Translations under genes and position numbers: made by a program
Part shown: positions 35,102 to 47,064 of the stretch, piece after piece
How positions within the stretch are numbered: position 1 is the stretch's first letter
Layout: every line of letters begins with the position of its first letter
The notes under the pieces: model-generated
What the model was told of the DNA's origin: nothing
The model's input: only the letters and a program-made list of their open reading frames with translations
The model's database searches: none
DNA from: Luteimonas chenhongjianii
GTDB lineage: Bacteria > Pseudomonadota > Gammaproteobacteria > Xanthomonadales > Xanthomonadaceae
Direction of reading: 5' to 3'
Length of the DNA stretch: 64,000 nt
NCBI RefSeq assembly: GCF_002327105.1
Contig: NZ_CP023406.1
Coordinates: 1,984,001-2,048,000, forward strand

Positions 35102-36145
35102 ATGCCGTCCGAACGCCGCCATCCGCTCGACCCGCGTGCCCGCCAGCTGTTGCGTACGCTGATCGGGCGACATATCCAGGACGGCGAGCCGGTCGGATCG
35201 CAGACCCTGGCGAAGCACGCCGGGCTGGATGTGAGCGCCGCGACCATCCGCAACATCCTCGCCGATCTCGAGGAGGCGGGCCTGCTGGCCTCGCCGCATA
35301 CCTCGGCCGGCCGCATCCCCACCGCGCAGGGCTATCGCGTCTTCGTCGATTCGCTGCTGCAGGTCAAACCGCTGCGTGCCTCGGAGATGGATCGACTGCG
35401 CGGCGAGCTCGGCGCCGCGGGTGGCCAGCATTCGCTGCTCGGCAGCGCCTCGGAACTGGTCTCGGCGATGACCCATTTCGTCGGTGTGGTGTCGGTACCC
35501 AGCCGCGAGCAGCTGGCTTTCAGGCATATCGATTTCCTGCCGCTCGACGGCCAGCGGCTGATGGCGATCATCGTGTTTGCCGACCACGAGGTGCAGAACC
35601 GGATCTTCCAGACCCGGCGCAGTTTCCAGCTCGGTGAGCTCGAGCGGGTGGCCAACTACCTCAACCAGCAGTTCGCCGGGCGTCCGCTGGGCGACATCCG
35701 CGCCGCCCTGGTCGAGGAGCTGCGCCACGCGCGCGACGAGATGGAGGCGCTGCTGTCCCACACCATGGAACTCGCCGAGCAGGCGCTGGTGCCGGGTGAC
35801 GAGGACATGCTGCTGGCCGGGCAGAACCGCCTAATCGGCGTGCAGGACCTGTCGGACCTGGACCGCCTGCGCGAGCTGTTCGAAGCCTTCGCGCGCAAGC
35901 GCGAGATCCTGCAACTGCTCGAACGCACCATGCGTGCGCCCGGGGTGCGGATCTTCATCGGTGAGGAGACCGGACTGGCGCCGCTGGAGGGCATGTCGCT
36001 GGTGACCGCGCCCTACGGCGCCGGCGGCCGGACACTGGGCGTACTCGGGGTGATCGGCCCCTCGCGCATGGCATACGAGCGGGTGATTCCGGTCGTGCAG
36101 GCGACCGCGAGCGTGCTCGGCGCGGCCTTGCAGCCCGAGCCTTGA
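35102..36145 (+). CDS. hrcA: Heat-inducible transcription repressor HrcA
   Basis: 347 residues. N-terminal winged helix (RARQLLRTLIGRHIQDGEPV, GLDVSAATIRNILADLEEAG, SPHTSAGRIPTAQGYRVFVD) and C-terminal GAF-like regulatory domain (about 110-345: VVSVPSREQLAFRHIDFLPL, VRIFIGEETGLAPLEGMSLV). It represses class I heat-shock genes by binding CIRCE elements with GroEL help. No CIRCE inverted repeat was seen upstream of hrcA, grpE or dnaK in this window, so its target is likely elsewhere (for example groESL). First gene of the hrcA-grpE-dnaK-dnaJ series. Confidence 0.96.
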   Translation: MPSERRHPLDPRARQLLRTLIGRHIQDGEPVGSQTLAKHAGLDVSAATIRNILADLEEAGLLASPHTSAGRIPTAQGYRVFVDSLLQVKPLRASEMDRLRGELGAAGGQHSLLGSASELVSAMTHFVGVVSVPSREQLAFRHIDFLPLDGQRLMAIIVFADHEVQNRIFQTRRSFQLGELERVANYLNQQFAGRPLGDIRAALVEELRHARDEMEALLSHTMELAEQALVPGDEDMLLAGQNRLIGVQDLSDLDRLRELFEAFARKREILQLLERTMRAPGVRIFIGEETGLAPLEGMSLVTAPYGAGGRTLGVLGVIGPSRMAYERVIPVVQATASVLGAALQPEP

Positions 36146-36208
36146 ATCGGGCCTGCACGGCCCCATAGCTGGCAGGTCGGCGGCCAGACGCCCGCCCCGG
36201 AACCAGAC

Positions 36209-36739
36209 ATGACCCAGCCACAGCACGATGCCCAGACCCCGAACATTCCAGAAGACGAGGCCCCCGAGGTTTCCGTCGAGCAGCGGCTCGCCGAGCAGGT
36301 CGAGCTTGTAAGCGCCGAGCTCGAGCAGCTCCGGGCGCAGGTGCTGCTGGAGCGCGCGGATCTCGAGAACCAGCGCAAGCGCCTCGCGCGTGAGGTCGAG
36401 AACGCCCGCCGCTTCGCCAACGAGCGTCTGCTCGCGGCGCTGGTGCCGGTGTTCGACGCACTCGAGGCGGGTCTTGCCAGTGCTCCCGAGGCCGACCCGC
36501 TGCGCAACGGGGTCGAGCTGACCCTGCGCGAGCTCACCAAGGCGACCGAGAGCAATGGCCTGGCCACCGTGGCGCCTGCGCCGGGCGACGCCTTCAATCC
36601 GGAGCACCACCAGGCGATGAGCGTGATCGATGCCCCCGGCGTGCCGGGCGGTGCGGTGGCGCAGGTGTTCCAGAAGGGCTACCTGCTCAACGAGCGCCTG
36701 CTGCGTCCGGCCATGGTCGTCGTCGCCAAGGCAGATTGA
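36209..36739 (+). CDS. grpE: Nucleotide exchange factor GrpE
   Basis: 176 residues; promotes ADP release from DnaK. Acidic N-terminus (PNIPEDEAPEVSVEQRLAEQ), long dimerisation helix (VELVSAELEQLRAQVLLERA, DLENQRKRLAREVENARRFA) and beta-domain with the family signature (GLATVAPAPGDAFNPEHHQA, VAQVFQKGYLLNERLLRPAM). It lies 63 bases after hrcA and 127 bases before dnaK. A sigma-32-like promoter separates it from dnaK. Confidence 0.96.
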   Translation: MTQPQHDAQTPNIPEDEAPEVSVEQRLAEQVELVSAELEQLRAQVLLERADLENQRKRLAREVENARRFANERLLAALVPVFDALEAGLASAPEADPLRNGVELTLRELTKATESNGLATVAPAPGDAFNPEHHQAMSVIDAPGVPGGAVAQVFQKGYLLNERLLRPAMVVVAKAD

Positions 36740-36782
36740 CGCGGCGCCCCCGATACGGGTCGTCACCGGATGCGTCGCACCG

Positions 36783-36811
36783 CTTGAACGCTGTGTTGCG
36801 TGTCCCCAGAT
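36783..36811 (+). promoter_or_regulatory. Sigma-32 (heat-shock) promoter upstream of dnaK
   Basis: CTTGAA at 36783-36788, 15-base spacer, CCCCAGAT at 36804-36811, matching the sigma-32 consensus CTTGAA-N(13-15)-CCCCAT-T with one mismatch in the second block. It lies 56 bases upstream of the dnaK start. This suggests direct RpoH control of dnaK-dnaJ independent of HrcA. Confidence 0.7.
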
Positions 36812-36866
36812 CACGGTTATGGACGGCGTTGCCGTCACCCAGACAACCTTCTAGAGGAAGCAGCGC

Positions 36867-38789
36867 ATGGCAAAGATCATCGGCATCGACCTGGGCACGA
36901 CGAACTCGTGCGTGGCGATCATGGACGGCGGTAAAGCCAAGGTCATCGAGAACAGCGAGGGCGACCGCACCACGCCGTCCATCGTCGCCTATACAAAGGA
37001 CGGCGAAGTACTGGTGGGCGCCTCGGCCAAGCGGCAGGCGGTGACCAATCCCAACAACACCTTCTTCGCGGTCAAGCGCCTGATCGGCCGCCGCTTCAAG
37101 GACGCCGAAGTCCAGAAGGACATCGGCCTGGTCCCGTACAAGATTCTCGAGCACGACAATGGCGACGCCTGGGTGTCGACCAACGACGGCAAGCGCCTGT
37201 CGCCGCAGGAAGTGTCCGCGCGCATCCTCGAGAAGATGAAGAAGACCGCCGAGGATTACCTGGGCGAGAAGGTGACCGAGGCGGTGATCACGGTGCCGGC
37301 GTACTTCAACGACAGCCAGCGCCAGGCGACCAAGGACGCCGGTCGCATTGCCGGCCTGGACGTGAAGCGCATCATCAATGAGCCGACCGCGGCCGCGCTG
37401 GCCTACGGCCTCGACAAGTCGGGTGGCGACCGCAAGGTCGCCGTGTACGACCTGGGTGGCGGTACCTTCGACGTGTCGATCATCGAGATCGCCGAAGTCG
37501 ATGGCGAGAAGCAGTTCGAAGTGCTGGCCACCAACGGCGACACCTTCCTGGGTGGCGAGGACTTCGACGCACGCGTCATCGACTACCTCGTCGAAGAGTT
37601 CAACAAGGACCAGGGCATCGACCTGCGCAAGGATCCGTTGGCGCTGCAGCGCCTGAAGGATGCGGCCGAGCGGGCGAAGATCGAGCTTTCGTCCTCGCAG
37701 CAGACCGAAGTGAACCTGCCCTACGTCACCGCCGACGCCTCGGGCCCGAAGCATCTCAACATCAAGCTCACCCGGGCCAAGCTGGAGGCCCTGGTCGAGG
37801 AACTGGTGCGCAAGACCATCGAGCCCTGCCGCACCGCGCTCAACGACGCAGGTCTGCGCGCGTCCGACATCAACGAGGTGATCCTCGTCGGTGGTCAGAC
37901 CCGCATGCCGAAGGTGCAGGCGGCGGTGGCCGAGTTCTTCGGCAAGGAGCCGCGCAAGGACGTCAACCCCGATGAGGCTGTCGCGATCGGTGCGGCGGTG
38001 CAGGGTGGTGTGCTGGCGGGCGACGTCAAGGACGTGCTGTTGCTCGACGTCACGCCGCTGAGCCTCGGCATCGAGACCCTGGGTGGCGTCTTCACCAAGA
38101 TCATCGAGAAGAACACCACGATCCCGACCAAGGCATCGCAGACGTTCTCGACCGCTGACGACAACCAGTCCGCCGTCACCGTGCATGTGCTGCAGGGCGA
38201 GCGCGAGCAGGCCCGCTACAACAAGTCGCTCGCGCGCTTCGACCTGACCGGCATCGAGCCGGCGCCGCGCGGCATGCCGCAGGTGGAGGTGTCGTTCGAC
38301 ATCGACGCAAACGGCATCCTGCATGTGTCGGCCAAGGACAAGAAGACCGGCAAGGAGCAGAAGGTCGAGATCAAGGCCGGTTCGGGACTGTCCGAGGAGG
38401 AGATCGCACAGATGGTTGCCGATGCCGAAGCGCATCGCGAGGACGACAAGCGGTTCCACGAGCTCGTCGCCGCACGCAACCAGGCCGACGCGCTGGTGCA
38501 CAGCACCCGCAGCGCGATCAAGGACAACGGCGAGAAGCTTCCCGGTGATCTGATCGGCAATGCCGAGGCGGCGATCGCCGACGTCGAAACCGCGATGAAG
38601 GGTGAGGACAAGGCGCAGATCGAGGCCAAGTCGAAGGCGCTTGAAGAAGTGGCCCAGCGGCTCTTTGCCGCAGCCGGCGCTGCCGGCCAGCCGGGCGCAG
38701 GGGGTTCGGCCGGCGGTGATGCTCCCAGGTCCGACGATGTGGTCGATGCGGAGTTCACCGAGGTCAAGGACGACGAGAAGAAGTCCTGA
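36867..38789 (+). CDS. dnaK: Molecular chaperone DnaK (Hsp70)
   Basis: 640 residues, full Hsp70. ATPase domain opens [20 protein letters not shown] and contains [20 protein letters not shown] and [20 protein letters not shown]. The interdomain linker reads [20 protein letters not shown]. The substrate-binding domain and helical lid follow, with the acidic C-terminus [18 protein letters not shown]. Folds nascent and stress-denatured proteins together with DnaJ and GrpE. GAGGAAG precedes the ATG. Codon usage is strongly biased, fitting an abundant protein. Confidence 0.98.
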   Translation: MAKIIGIDLGTTNSCVAIMDGGKAKVIENSEGDRTTPSIVAYTKDGEVLVGASAKRQAVTNPNNTFFAVKRLIGRRFKDAEVQKDIGLVPYKILEHDNGDAWVSTNDGKRLSPQEVSARILEKMKKTAEDYLGEKVTEAVITVPAYFNDSQRQATKDAGRIAGLDVKRIINEPTAAALAYGLDKSGGDRKVAVYDLGGGTFDVSIIEIAEVDGEKQFEVLATNGDTFLGGEDFDARVIDYLVEEFNKDQGIDLRKDPLALQRLKDAAERAKIELSSSQQTEVNLPYVTADASGPKHLNIKLTRAKLEALVEELVRKTIEPCRTALNDAGLRASDINEVILVGGQTRMPKVQAAVAEFFGKEPRKDVNPDEAVAIGAAVQGGVLAGDVKDVLLLDVTPLSLGIETLGGVFTKIIEKNTTIPTKASQTFSTADDNQSAVTVHVLQGEREQARYNKSLARFDLTGIEPAPRGMPQVEVSFDIDANGILHVSAKDKKTGKEQKVEIKAGSGLSEEEIAQMVADAEAHREDDKRFHELVAARNQADALVHSTRSAIKDNGEKLPGDLIGNAEAAIADVETAMKGEDKAQIEAKSKALEEVAQRLFAAAGAAGQPGAGGSAGGDAPRSDDVVDAEFTEVKDDEKKS

Positions 38790-38925
38790 TCCACGTATGC
38801 GCCGCCCCGTGGCGGGCGGCGCTTCCTATCGCGCGACGCGGCCTCCGGTCGCACGAAGGGCGGAGCAATCCGCTCTTCGCGCATGTCCGCCTGCGCCGTG
38901 TCCGTAACTCCAGAACTGGCTGTCC

Positions 38926-40056
38926 ATGAAACGCGATTACTACGAAGTCCTCGGTGTCTCCCGCTCTGCGAGCGAGCAAGAACTCAAGAAGGCCTATCGC
39001 CGTTGCGCGATGAAGCACCATCCGGACCGCAATCCCGGAGATTCCGCCGCGGAAGCCGCGTTCAAGGAGTGCAAGGAGGCCTACGAGGTGCTGTCGGACG
39101 GCGGCAAGCGGCGCATGTACGACCAGCACGGCCATGCAGCATTCGAGCACGGCATGGGCGGCGGCAACGCCGGGCCGGGTTTCGGCCAGGGCGCGGACAT
39201 GGGCGACATCTTCGGCGACATCTTCGGCAACATCTTCGGTGGTGGCGGCCGCGGTGGACCGCGCCGCGGCGCCGATGTGGGATGCGTCGTGGAACTCGAT
39301 CTCGAGGAGGCGGTGGGCGGAGTCGAGAAGCGTGTCGAACTGCCGACGCTGGCAGGGTGCGACGACTGCGACGGCACCGGCTCGGAAGACGGCAAGCGCG
39401 AGGTCTGCACGACCTGCGCCGGCCGCGGCCAGGTGCGCATGCAGCGGGGCATCTTCACGATGCAGCAGGCCTGTCCGCACTGCGACGGGCAGGGCCAGAT
39501 CATCGCCAAGCCCTGCAAGACGTGTCACGGCGCAGGTCGCGTCGAGGACGAGAAGGTGCTGTCGGTGAAGATTCCGGCGGGCGTGGACAACGGGGATCGC
39601 ATCCGTCTGTCGGGTGAAGGCGAGGCCGGGCCGGCAGGGGCGCCTCCCGGGGATCTGTATGTCGAAGTGCGGGTACGCCCGCATCCGATCTTCCAGCGCG
39701 ACGGCGACGACCTGCATTGCGAAGTGCCGATCCGTATTTCCCAGGCGGCACTCGGCGATACGGTGCGCGTGCCTACGCTGGGCGGCGAGGCCGAGATCCG
39801 CGTGCCGGCCGAGACCCAGACCGGAAAGGTCTTCCGCCTGCGCGACAAGGGCGTCAAGTCGGTGCGCAGCCGCGCGCCCGGCGACCTGTACTGCAAGGTG
39901 GTCGTGGAGACTCCGGTCAACCTGACGGTCGAGCAGCGCGAGTTGCTGGCCCAGTTCGAGAGCACATTCAGTGGTGAGAACGCACGTCGGCATTCGCCCA
40001 AGTCCAGTACGTTCATCGACGGGGTGCGCGGCTTCTGGGAGCGCATGACGTCCTGA
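38926..40056 (+). CDS. dnaJ: Co-chaperone DnaJ (Hsp40, type I)
   Basis: 376 residues. J-domain [20 protein letters not shown] with HPD in [13 protein letters not shown]; Gly/Phe-rich linker (about 75-125, [20 protein letters not shown]); four CxxCxGxG zinc-finger repeats ([32 protein letters not shown]; about 140-205); and C-terminal substrate-binding domains. It stimulates DnaK ATPase and delivers clients. It lies 136 bases after dnaK, followed by a strong terminator. Confidence 0.98.
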   Translation: MKRDYYEVLGVSRSASEQELKKAYRRCAMKHHPDRNPGDSAAEAAFKECKEAYEVLSDGGKRRMYDQHGHAAFEHGMGGGNAGPGFGQGADMGDIFGDIFGNIFGGGGRGGPRRGADVGCVVELDLEEAVGGVEKRVELPTLAGCDDCDGTGSEDGKREVCTTCAGRGQVRMQRGIFTMQQACPHCDGQGQIIAKPCKTCHGAGRVEDEKVLSVKIPAGVDNGDRIRLSGEGEAGPAGAPPGDLYVEVRVRPHPIFQRDGDDLHCEVPIRISQAALGDTVRVPTLGGEAEIRVPAETQTGKVFRLRDKGVKSVRSRAPGDLYCKVVVETPVNLTVEQRELLAQFESTFSGENARRHSPKSSTFIDGVRGFWERMTS

Positions 40057-40084
40057 GTGCGGGTGGGCAACGCCTGCAACGAGC

Positions 40085-40105
40085 CGCCCGGCCATGTGCC
40101 GGGCG
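40085..40105 (+). terminator. Intrinsic terminator of the dnaK-dnaJ transcript
   Basis: CGCCCGGC-CATGT-GCCGGGCG followed by TTTTCGTTT: a perfect 8-bp GC stem with a T-rich tail, 28 bases after the dnaJ stop. Confidence 0.92.
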
Positions 40106-40180
40106 TTTTCGTTTCTCCGCCGTGGGGCGGCCTGTTTTCGGGTCGGCTTCGGCGGCGGCGGTCCCCGGGCCCAGGCGCCG

Positions 40181-40287
40181 GGTAAACCATCCACAGGCGG
40201 TGTGGATGGCCTGTCGACAATGTTGTGGATAAGCGTCGCAAGTACGCGTCCGCGCAAGGGACGGGCGAAGTGGTCAATGTGTCGCCA
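40181..40287 (+). repeat. Cassette copy A (hairpin + DnaA-box-like motif)
   Basis: CATCCACA (40188) - GGCGG - TGTGGATG (40201), GACAA (40216-40220), TGTGGATAA (40224-40232, exact complement of the DnaA box TTATCCACA), TGGTCA (40271-40276), five bases, TCGCCA (40282-40287). An 8-bp GC hairpin, CGACGCGC-ACAG-GCGCGTCG, follows at 40294-40313. The upstream TTGAC/TAGTCG elements of copies B and C are missing. Confidence 0.85.
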
Positions 40288-40377
40288 CTGTGACGACGCG
40301 CACAGGCGCGTCGATTGCGGCGATTGCGCCGCGATCGCCGCCATGGCGCGGTTCCAGCGCGATTTGGAAGCAGCCGT

Positions 40378-40512
40378 CTTGACGCGCACCTCGTTTGGGT
40401 CTAGTCGCGGTGATGTCCACACGGGGTGTGGATGGTCGGATGACAAAGGTGTGGATAAGCCTTCGCATCGGCGTTGCGCCGGGCCCTTCGGCTGGTGGTC
40501 ATTCCGTCGCCA
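40378..40512 (+). repeat. Cassette copy B, with promoter-like head
   Basis: CTTGAC (40378), 17-base spacer after TTGACG, TAGTCG (40402-40407), then TGTCCACA (40414) - TGTGGATG (40427), GACAA (40442-40446), TGTGGATAA (40450-40458), TGGTCA (40496-40501), five bases, TCGCCA (40507-40512). The stem is TCCACAC-GGG-GTGTGGA. Internal distances (13, 23 and 46 bases between motif starts) match copies A and C to within one base. Confidence 0.85.
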
Positions 40513-40622
40513 ATAGTGCGGCCGGGAGCCGGGATCGTGCTCCATCCGCGCATGCGCGCCGGCGTGCCCGGATCTCCGCAGTTGATCCAGCGGGTCGGTG
40601 ACCCGAGTTGTGTCCGGTGACG

Positions 40623-40758
40623 CTTGACCCGCAGGTGGCGACGGGCTAGTCGCGCTTTCATCCACAGCGGGTGTGGATGGTTTGAGGACAAGGCTGTGGG
40701 TAACTCCTCCAAAGCCGCCTGCGTCCCGGTCCTCCGGAAGCTGGTCAGAATCTCGCCA
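40623..40758 (+). repeat. Cassette copy C, with promoter-like head
   Basis: CTTGAC (40623), 17-base spacer after TTGACC, TAGTCG (40647-40652), CATCCACA (40659) - GCGGG - TGTGGATG (40672), GACAA (40687-40691), TGTGGGTAA (40695-40703, one change from TGTGGATAA), TGGTCA (40742-40747), five bases, TCGCCA (40753-40758). A further CTTGACCCGC at 40786-40795 has no hairpin after it and may be the remnant of a fourth unit. Confidence 0.85.
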
Positions 40759-41060
40759 ACAGCCGCAAATCCGCTCGATCTGCCCCTTGACCCGCGCAAT
40801 GCCATGCGGCACCTGCGAACGCCGCCGCCGGGCTCGCCGAACCCAAGAGGAAGTCGCCGGGTCGCGGGTGCTGTGGCGCCGGCTTTGCGTCCATCGAAAG
40901 GGGCGAGGTTGTCAGGCGCAAACCGCCGAAACCGCAGGCGAGGGTCAGGCAAACGTGTCCGCCGCGGCCCAAGGGCGGCACGCTAGAATGCGGACATGGC
41001 CATTCAACCGATTTCCAGCGCCGCTTGCCGCCCTCCCACGCGTGGTCTGCAGGTGTCCGC

Positions 41061-41786
41061 ATGAGCGGCCGTGTGCGGGTGCTGGTGCACGGCGCGTCCG
41101 GCCGGATGGGCATGACGCTGCTGCGCCTGGCCGCCGATCGCGAGGATCTGTGCGTGTGCGCTGCGGTGTCCGGCCGTCCACCGAAGCAGCGGGTCATCGA
41201 CGGGGTTCCCTACTTCGGGGCTTCCGAGCTCGCCGGCGTGCCCGCGTTCGACGTCGCGGTGGACTTCAGTCTGCCTGGCGGCTTCGACGCACTGCTTGCC
41301 CTGTGCCTCAAGCGCCGCGCGGCGCTGGTTTCGGGCACCACCGGTCTGGATGATGCGCAGCGGGCCGCGCTCGAATCGGCAGGTGGATCGATTCCCGTGC
41401 TGTGGGCGTCCAACTTCAGCCTTGGCGTTGCGGTCCTGCAGGATCTGGTGGCGCGCGCGGCGGCCGTGTTGTCGGGTTGGGATTGCGATATCGTCGAGTC
41501 GCATCACACGCGCAAGCTCGACGCGCCGTCGGGCACCGCGCTGACGCTGGGTGAGGCCGCAGCGGGGCAGGGCGCGACACCGCATTACGCGTCGATCCGC
41601 GCTGGCGATATCGTCGGAGAACATCTGGTGCAGTTCACCAGCCATGGCGAGCGGATCGAGCTGGTGCACCGTGCCACCAACCGCGACATCTTCGCCAACG
41701 GCGCTCTGCATGTCGCCGCGCGACTTGCGGGCCGCAACCCCGGCCACTATGCGATCGCCGATGTGCTGTCTGTTGATGCGGCCTGA
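41061..41786 (+). CDS. dapB: 4-hydroxy-tetrahydrodipicolinate reductase
   Basis: 241 residues; reduces HTPA in the lysine/diaminopimelate pathway. NAD(P)-binding VRVLVHGASGRMGMTLLRLA at the N-terminus, SGTTGLDDAQRAALESAGG, ASNFSLGVAVLQDLVARAAA and the catalytic/substrate motif ESHHTRKLDAPSGTALTLGE. C-terminal FTSHGERIELVHRATNRDIF is conserved. The start codon is the ATG following GGTGTCCGC; an in-frame ATG at 41025 would add 12 unconserved residues. It precedes carAB on the same strand by 146 bases. Confidence 0.96.
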   Translation: MSGRVRVLVHGASGRMGMTLLRLAADREDLCVCAAVSGRPPKQRVIDGVPYFGASELAGVPAFDVAVDFSLPGGFDALLALCLKRRAALVSGTTGLDDAQRAALESAGGSIPVLWASNFSLGVAVLQDLVARAAAVLSGWDCDIVESHHTRKLDAPSGTALTLGEAAAGQGATPHYASIRAGDIVGEHLVQFTSHGERIELVHRATNRDIFANGALHVAARLAGRNPGHYAIADVLSVDAA

Positions 41787-41932
41787 TCGCCGCATTCGCT
41801 GAACACACCGTGCGTGGCGCTGGCGCAGGGCGGGCCGCATCAGTACAATTCCCGCTCGCCTGAACCCCAAACCTCCGGACCGGTTTCCACCGCTCTGGCG
41901 GTTTCCTGCAACCTGACGTAGGCGAAGACCTC

Positions 41933-43054
41933 GTGACAGATTCCGCAATCCTCGTCCTTGAAGACGGCACCGTATTCGAGGGCATTTCCGTGGGCGCAAC
42001 CGGCCTGTCGGTCGGCGAGGTGGTGTTCAACACCGCCATGACCGGCTACCAGGAAGTGCTCACCGATCCCTCGTACGCGCGCCAGCTGGTGACGCTGACC
42101 TATCCGCATATCGGCAATACCGGCTTCACCGACCAGGACGACGAAGCGTCGCAGGTCTGGGCGTCGGGCCTGATCGTGCGCAACGTGCCGCGCCGTCCGA
42201 GCAGCTGGCGCAGCCAGGTGTCGCTGCCGGAGTGGCTGCGCGCGCGCGGCATCGTCGCGATTTCCGAGATCGATACCCGCAAGCTGACGCGTCTGCTGCG
42301 CGACCGTGGCTCCATGAACGGCGCGGTGATGGCGGGCGAAGTCGATGTTGACGCGGCGCTCGAAGCCGCGCGCAAATTCCCGGGCCTCAAGGGCATGGAT
42401 CTGGCCAGGGTGGTCAGTACGACCGAGCGCTACACCTGGACCGACGGCCAGCTGGATCTCGACGCGAACGCGTTCGTGCAGGCAGCGCCGAAGTTCAAGG
42501 TCGTTGCCTACGATTTCGGCGTGAAGCACAACATCCTGCGCATGCTGGCCGAGCGCGGCTGCGAGCTCACCGTGGTGCCGGCGCAGACGCCCGCCAGCGA
42601 AGTGCTGGCGATGCAGCCCGACGGCGTGTTCCTCGCCAACGGCCCCGGCGATCCGGCCCCCTGCGACTATGCGATCGAAGCGATCCGCAGCTTCATCGAC
42701 GCGAAGATCCCGACCTTCGGCATCTGCCTCGGCCACCAGTTGCTGGCGCTTGCCGCCGGCGCGCAGACGCTGAAGATGCCGCACGGCCACCACGGTGCGA
42801 ACCATCCGGTGCAGGACCTCGACTCGGGCAAGGTGCTGATTACCTCGCAGAACCACGGCTTCGCGGTGGACGAATCGACGCTGCCGGCCAACGTGCGCGT
42901 GACCCACCGCTCGCTGTTCGACGGCAGCAACCAGGGCATCGCACTGCAGGACGCGCCCGCTTTCTCGTTCCAGGGGCATCCCGAAGCGAGCCCCGGCCCG
43001 CATGACGTGGCGCCATTGTTCGACCGATTCGTTGCGCTGATGGAGGCGCGTTGA
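41933..43054 (+). CDS. carA: Carbamoyl-phosphate synthase small subunit
   Basis: 373 residues, GTG start. N-terminal domain [20 protein letters not shown]; class I glutamine amidotransferase domain from about residue 185 with nucleophile Cys in [20 protein letters not shown] and His/Glu in [19 protein letters not shown]. It supplies ammonia from Gln to CarB for pyrimidine and arginine synthesis. The stop is separated from the carB ATG by a single base, so the subunits are made in a coupled manner. No attenuator was recognised in the 146-base leader. Confidence 0.97.
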   Translation: MTDSAILVLEDGTVFEGISVGATGLSVGEVVFNTAMTGYQEVLTDPSYARQLVTLTYPHIGNTGFTDQDDEASQVWASGLIVRNVPRRPSSWRSQVSLPEWLRARGIVAISEIDTRKLTRLLRDRGSMNGAVMAGEVDVDAALEAARKFPGLKGMDLARVVSTTERYTWTDGQLDLDANAFVQAAPKFKVVAYDFGVKHNILRMLAERGCELTVVPAQTPASEVLAMQPDGVFLANGPGDPAPCDYAIEAIRSFIDAKIPTFGICLGHQLLALAAGAQTLKMPHGHHGANHPVQDLDSGKVLITSQNHGFAVDESTLPANVRVTHRSLFDGSNQGIALQDAPAFSFQGHPEASPGPHDVAPLFDRFVALMEAR

Positions 43055-43055
43055 C

Positions 43056-46325
<3,270 letters not shown>

Positions 46326-46338
46326 CGGAGGCACGCCC

Positions 46339-46815
46339 ATGCGCGCACCCATGACCATGCGCGGCGCCCAGCGCCTGCGCGAAGAGCTCGAGGAACTGAA
46401 GTCCGTCAAGCGTCCGGCGGTGATCGAGGCGATCGCCGAGGCGCGCGCGCACGGCGATCTCAAGGAGAACGCCGAGTACCACGCCGCCCGCGAGCAGCAG
46501 AGCTTCATCGAAGGCCGCATCAAGCAGCTGGAAGGCGAGCTCTCGCATGCCGACGTCATCGACGTGGCCAAGCTCAATGCCGGCGACAAGGTGGTGTTCG
46601 GCGCGACCGTGGTGATCGCCGACACCGAGACCGATGAAGAGAAGCGTTACCAGATCGTCGGCGACCTCGAGGCCGACATCAAGCAGGGCCTCATCGCGAT
46701 CTCCTCACCGGTCGCCCGCGCCATGATCGGCAAGCACGAGGGCGACAGCGTCAGCATCGACGCGCCGGGCGGTACCCGCGAGTACGACATCATCAGCGTC
46801 GAGTACCTCGGCTAA
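46339..46815 (+). CDS. greA: Transcription elongation factor GreA
   Basis: 158 residues, same length as E. coli GreA. N-terminal coiled coil with the acidic tip ([40 protein letters not shown]) that reaches into the RNA polymerase secondary channel to stimulate transcript cleavage, and a C-terminal FKBP-like domain ([40 protein letters not shown]). CGGAGG precedes the ATG. It lies 13 bases after carB and probably shares its transcript. Confidence 0.97.
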   Translation: MRAPMTMRGAQRLREELEELKSVKRPAVIEAIAEARAHGDLKENAEYHAAREQQSFIEGRIKQLEGELSHADVIDVAKLNAGDKVVFGATVVIADTETDEEKRYQIVGDLEADIKQGLIAISSPVARAMIGKHEGDSVSIDAPGGTREYDIISVEYLG

Positions 46816-47064
46816 AGGCGTGCCGGTCGTCTCCCGACACGCGATACCGGGCCCGGCCACGGGCAGGATGACGGGCGGGCCGGCGCGCCGGTCCGGGCGG
46901 TTCCCTCCAAGCCGATTCCAGGGCCGGATCGCCGGATCAGGCCTGCCTGCGCCGGATTCATGGTTGCCACGGGCGGCTGGCCGCGGGTGGGTATCCGCAT
47001 GCCTGCGGGCCCCGGCCGTGCGCGGGCGCGGTGCGCCGCGTCCGGTGGCTGCGGGGACGCCCGC

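Larger units (their letters stand above)
40057..41060. other. 1-kb gene-free interval between dnaJ and dapB carrying a three-copy cassette
   Basis: No frame here has a ribosome-binding site or protein-family features. Apart from the dnaJ terminator, the interval is dominated by three imperfect direct copies of a structured cassette (annotated separately at 40181-40287, 40378-40512 and 40623-40758). The part from about 40820 to 41060 is plain intergenic sequence leading to dapB. Such a long non-coding gap is exceptional in this otherwise compact region. Confidence 0.75.

Noticed and set aside
40181..40758. Reading the three cassettes as a CRISPR array
   Set aside because: Unit spacing is about 226-245 bases, the copies are imperfect and contain internal motifs at fixed distances, and there are no short unique spacers or cas genes.
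38764..40812. Long minus-strand frame of 682 codons across dnaJ and the cassette region
   Set aside because: It is antisense to dnaJ and then runs through the repeats, giving repeated 'HPH..W' strings from the hairpins. Not a gene.
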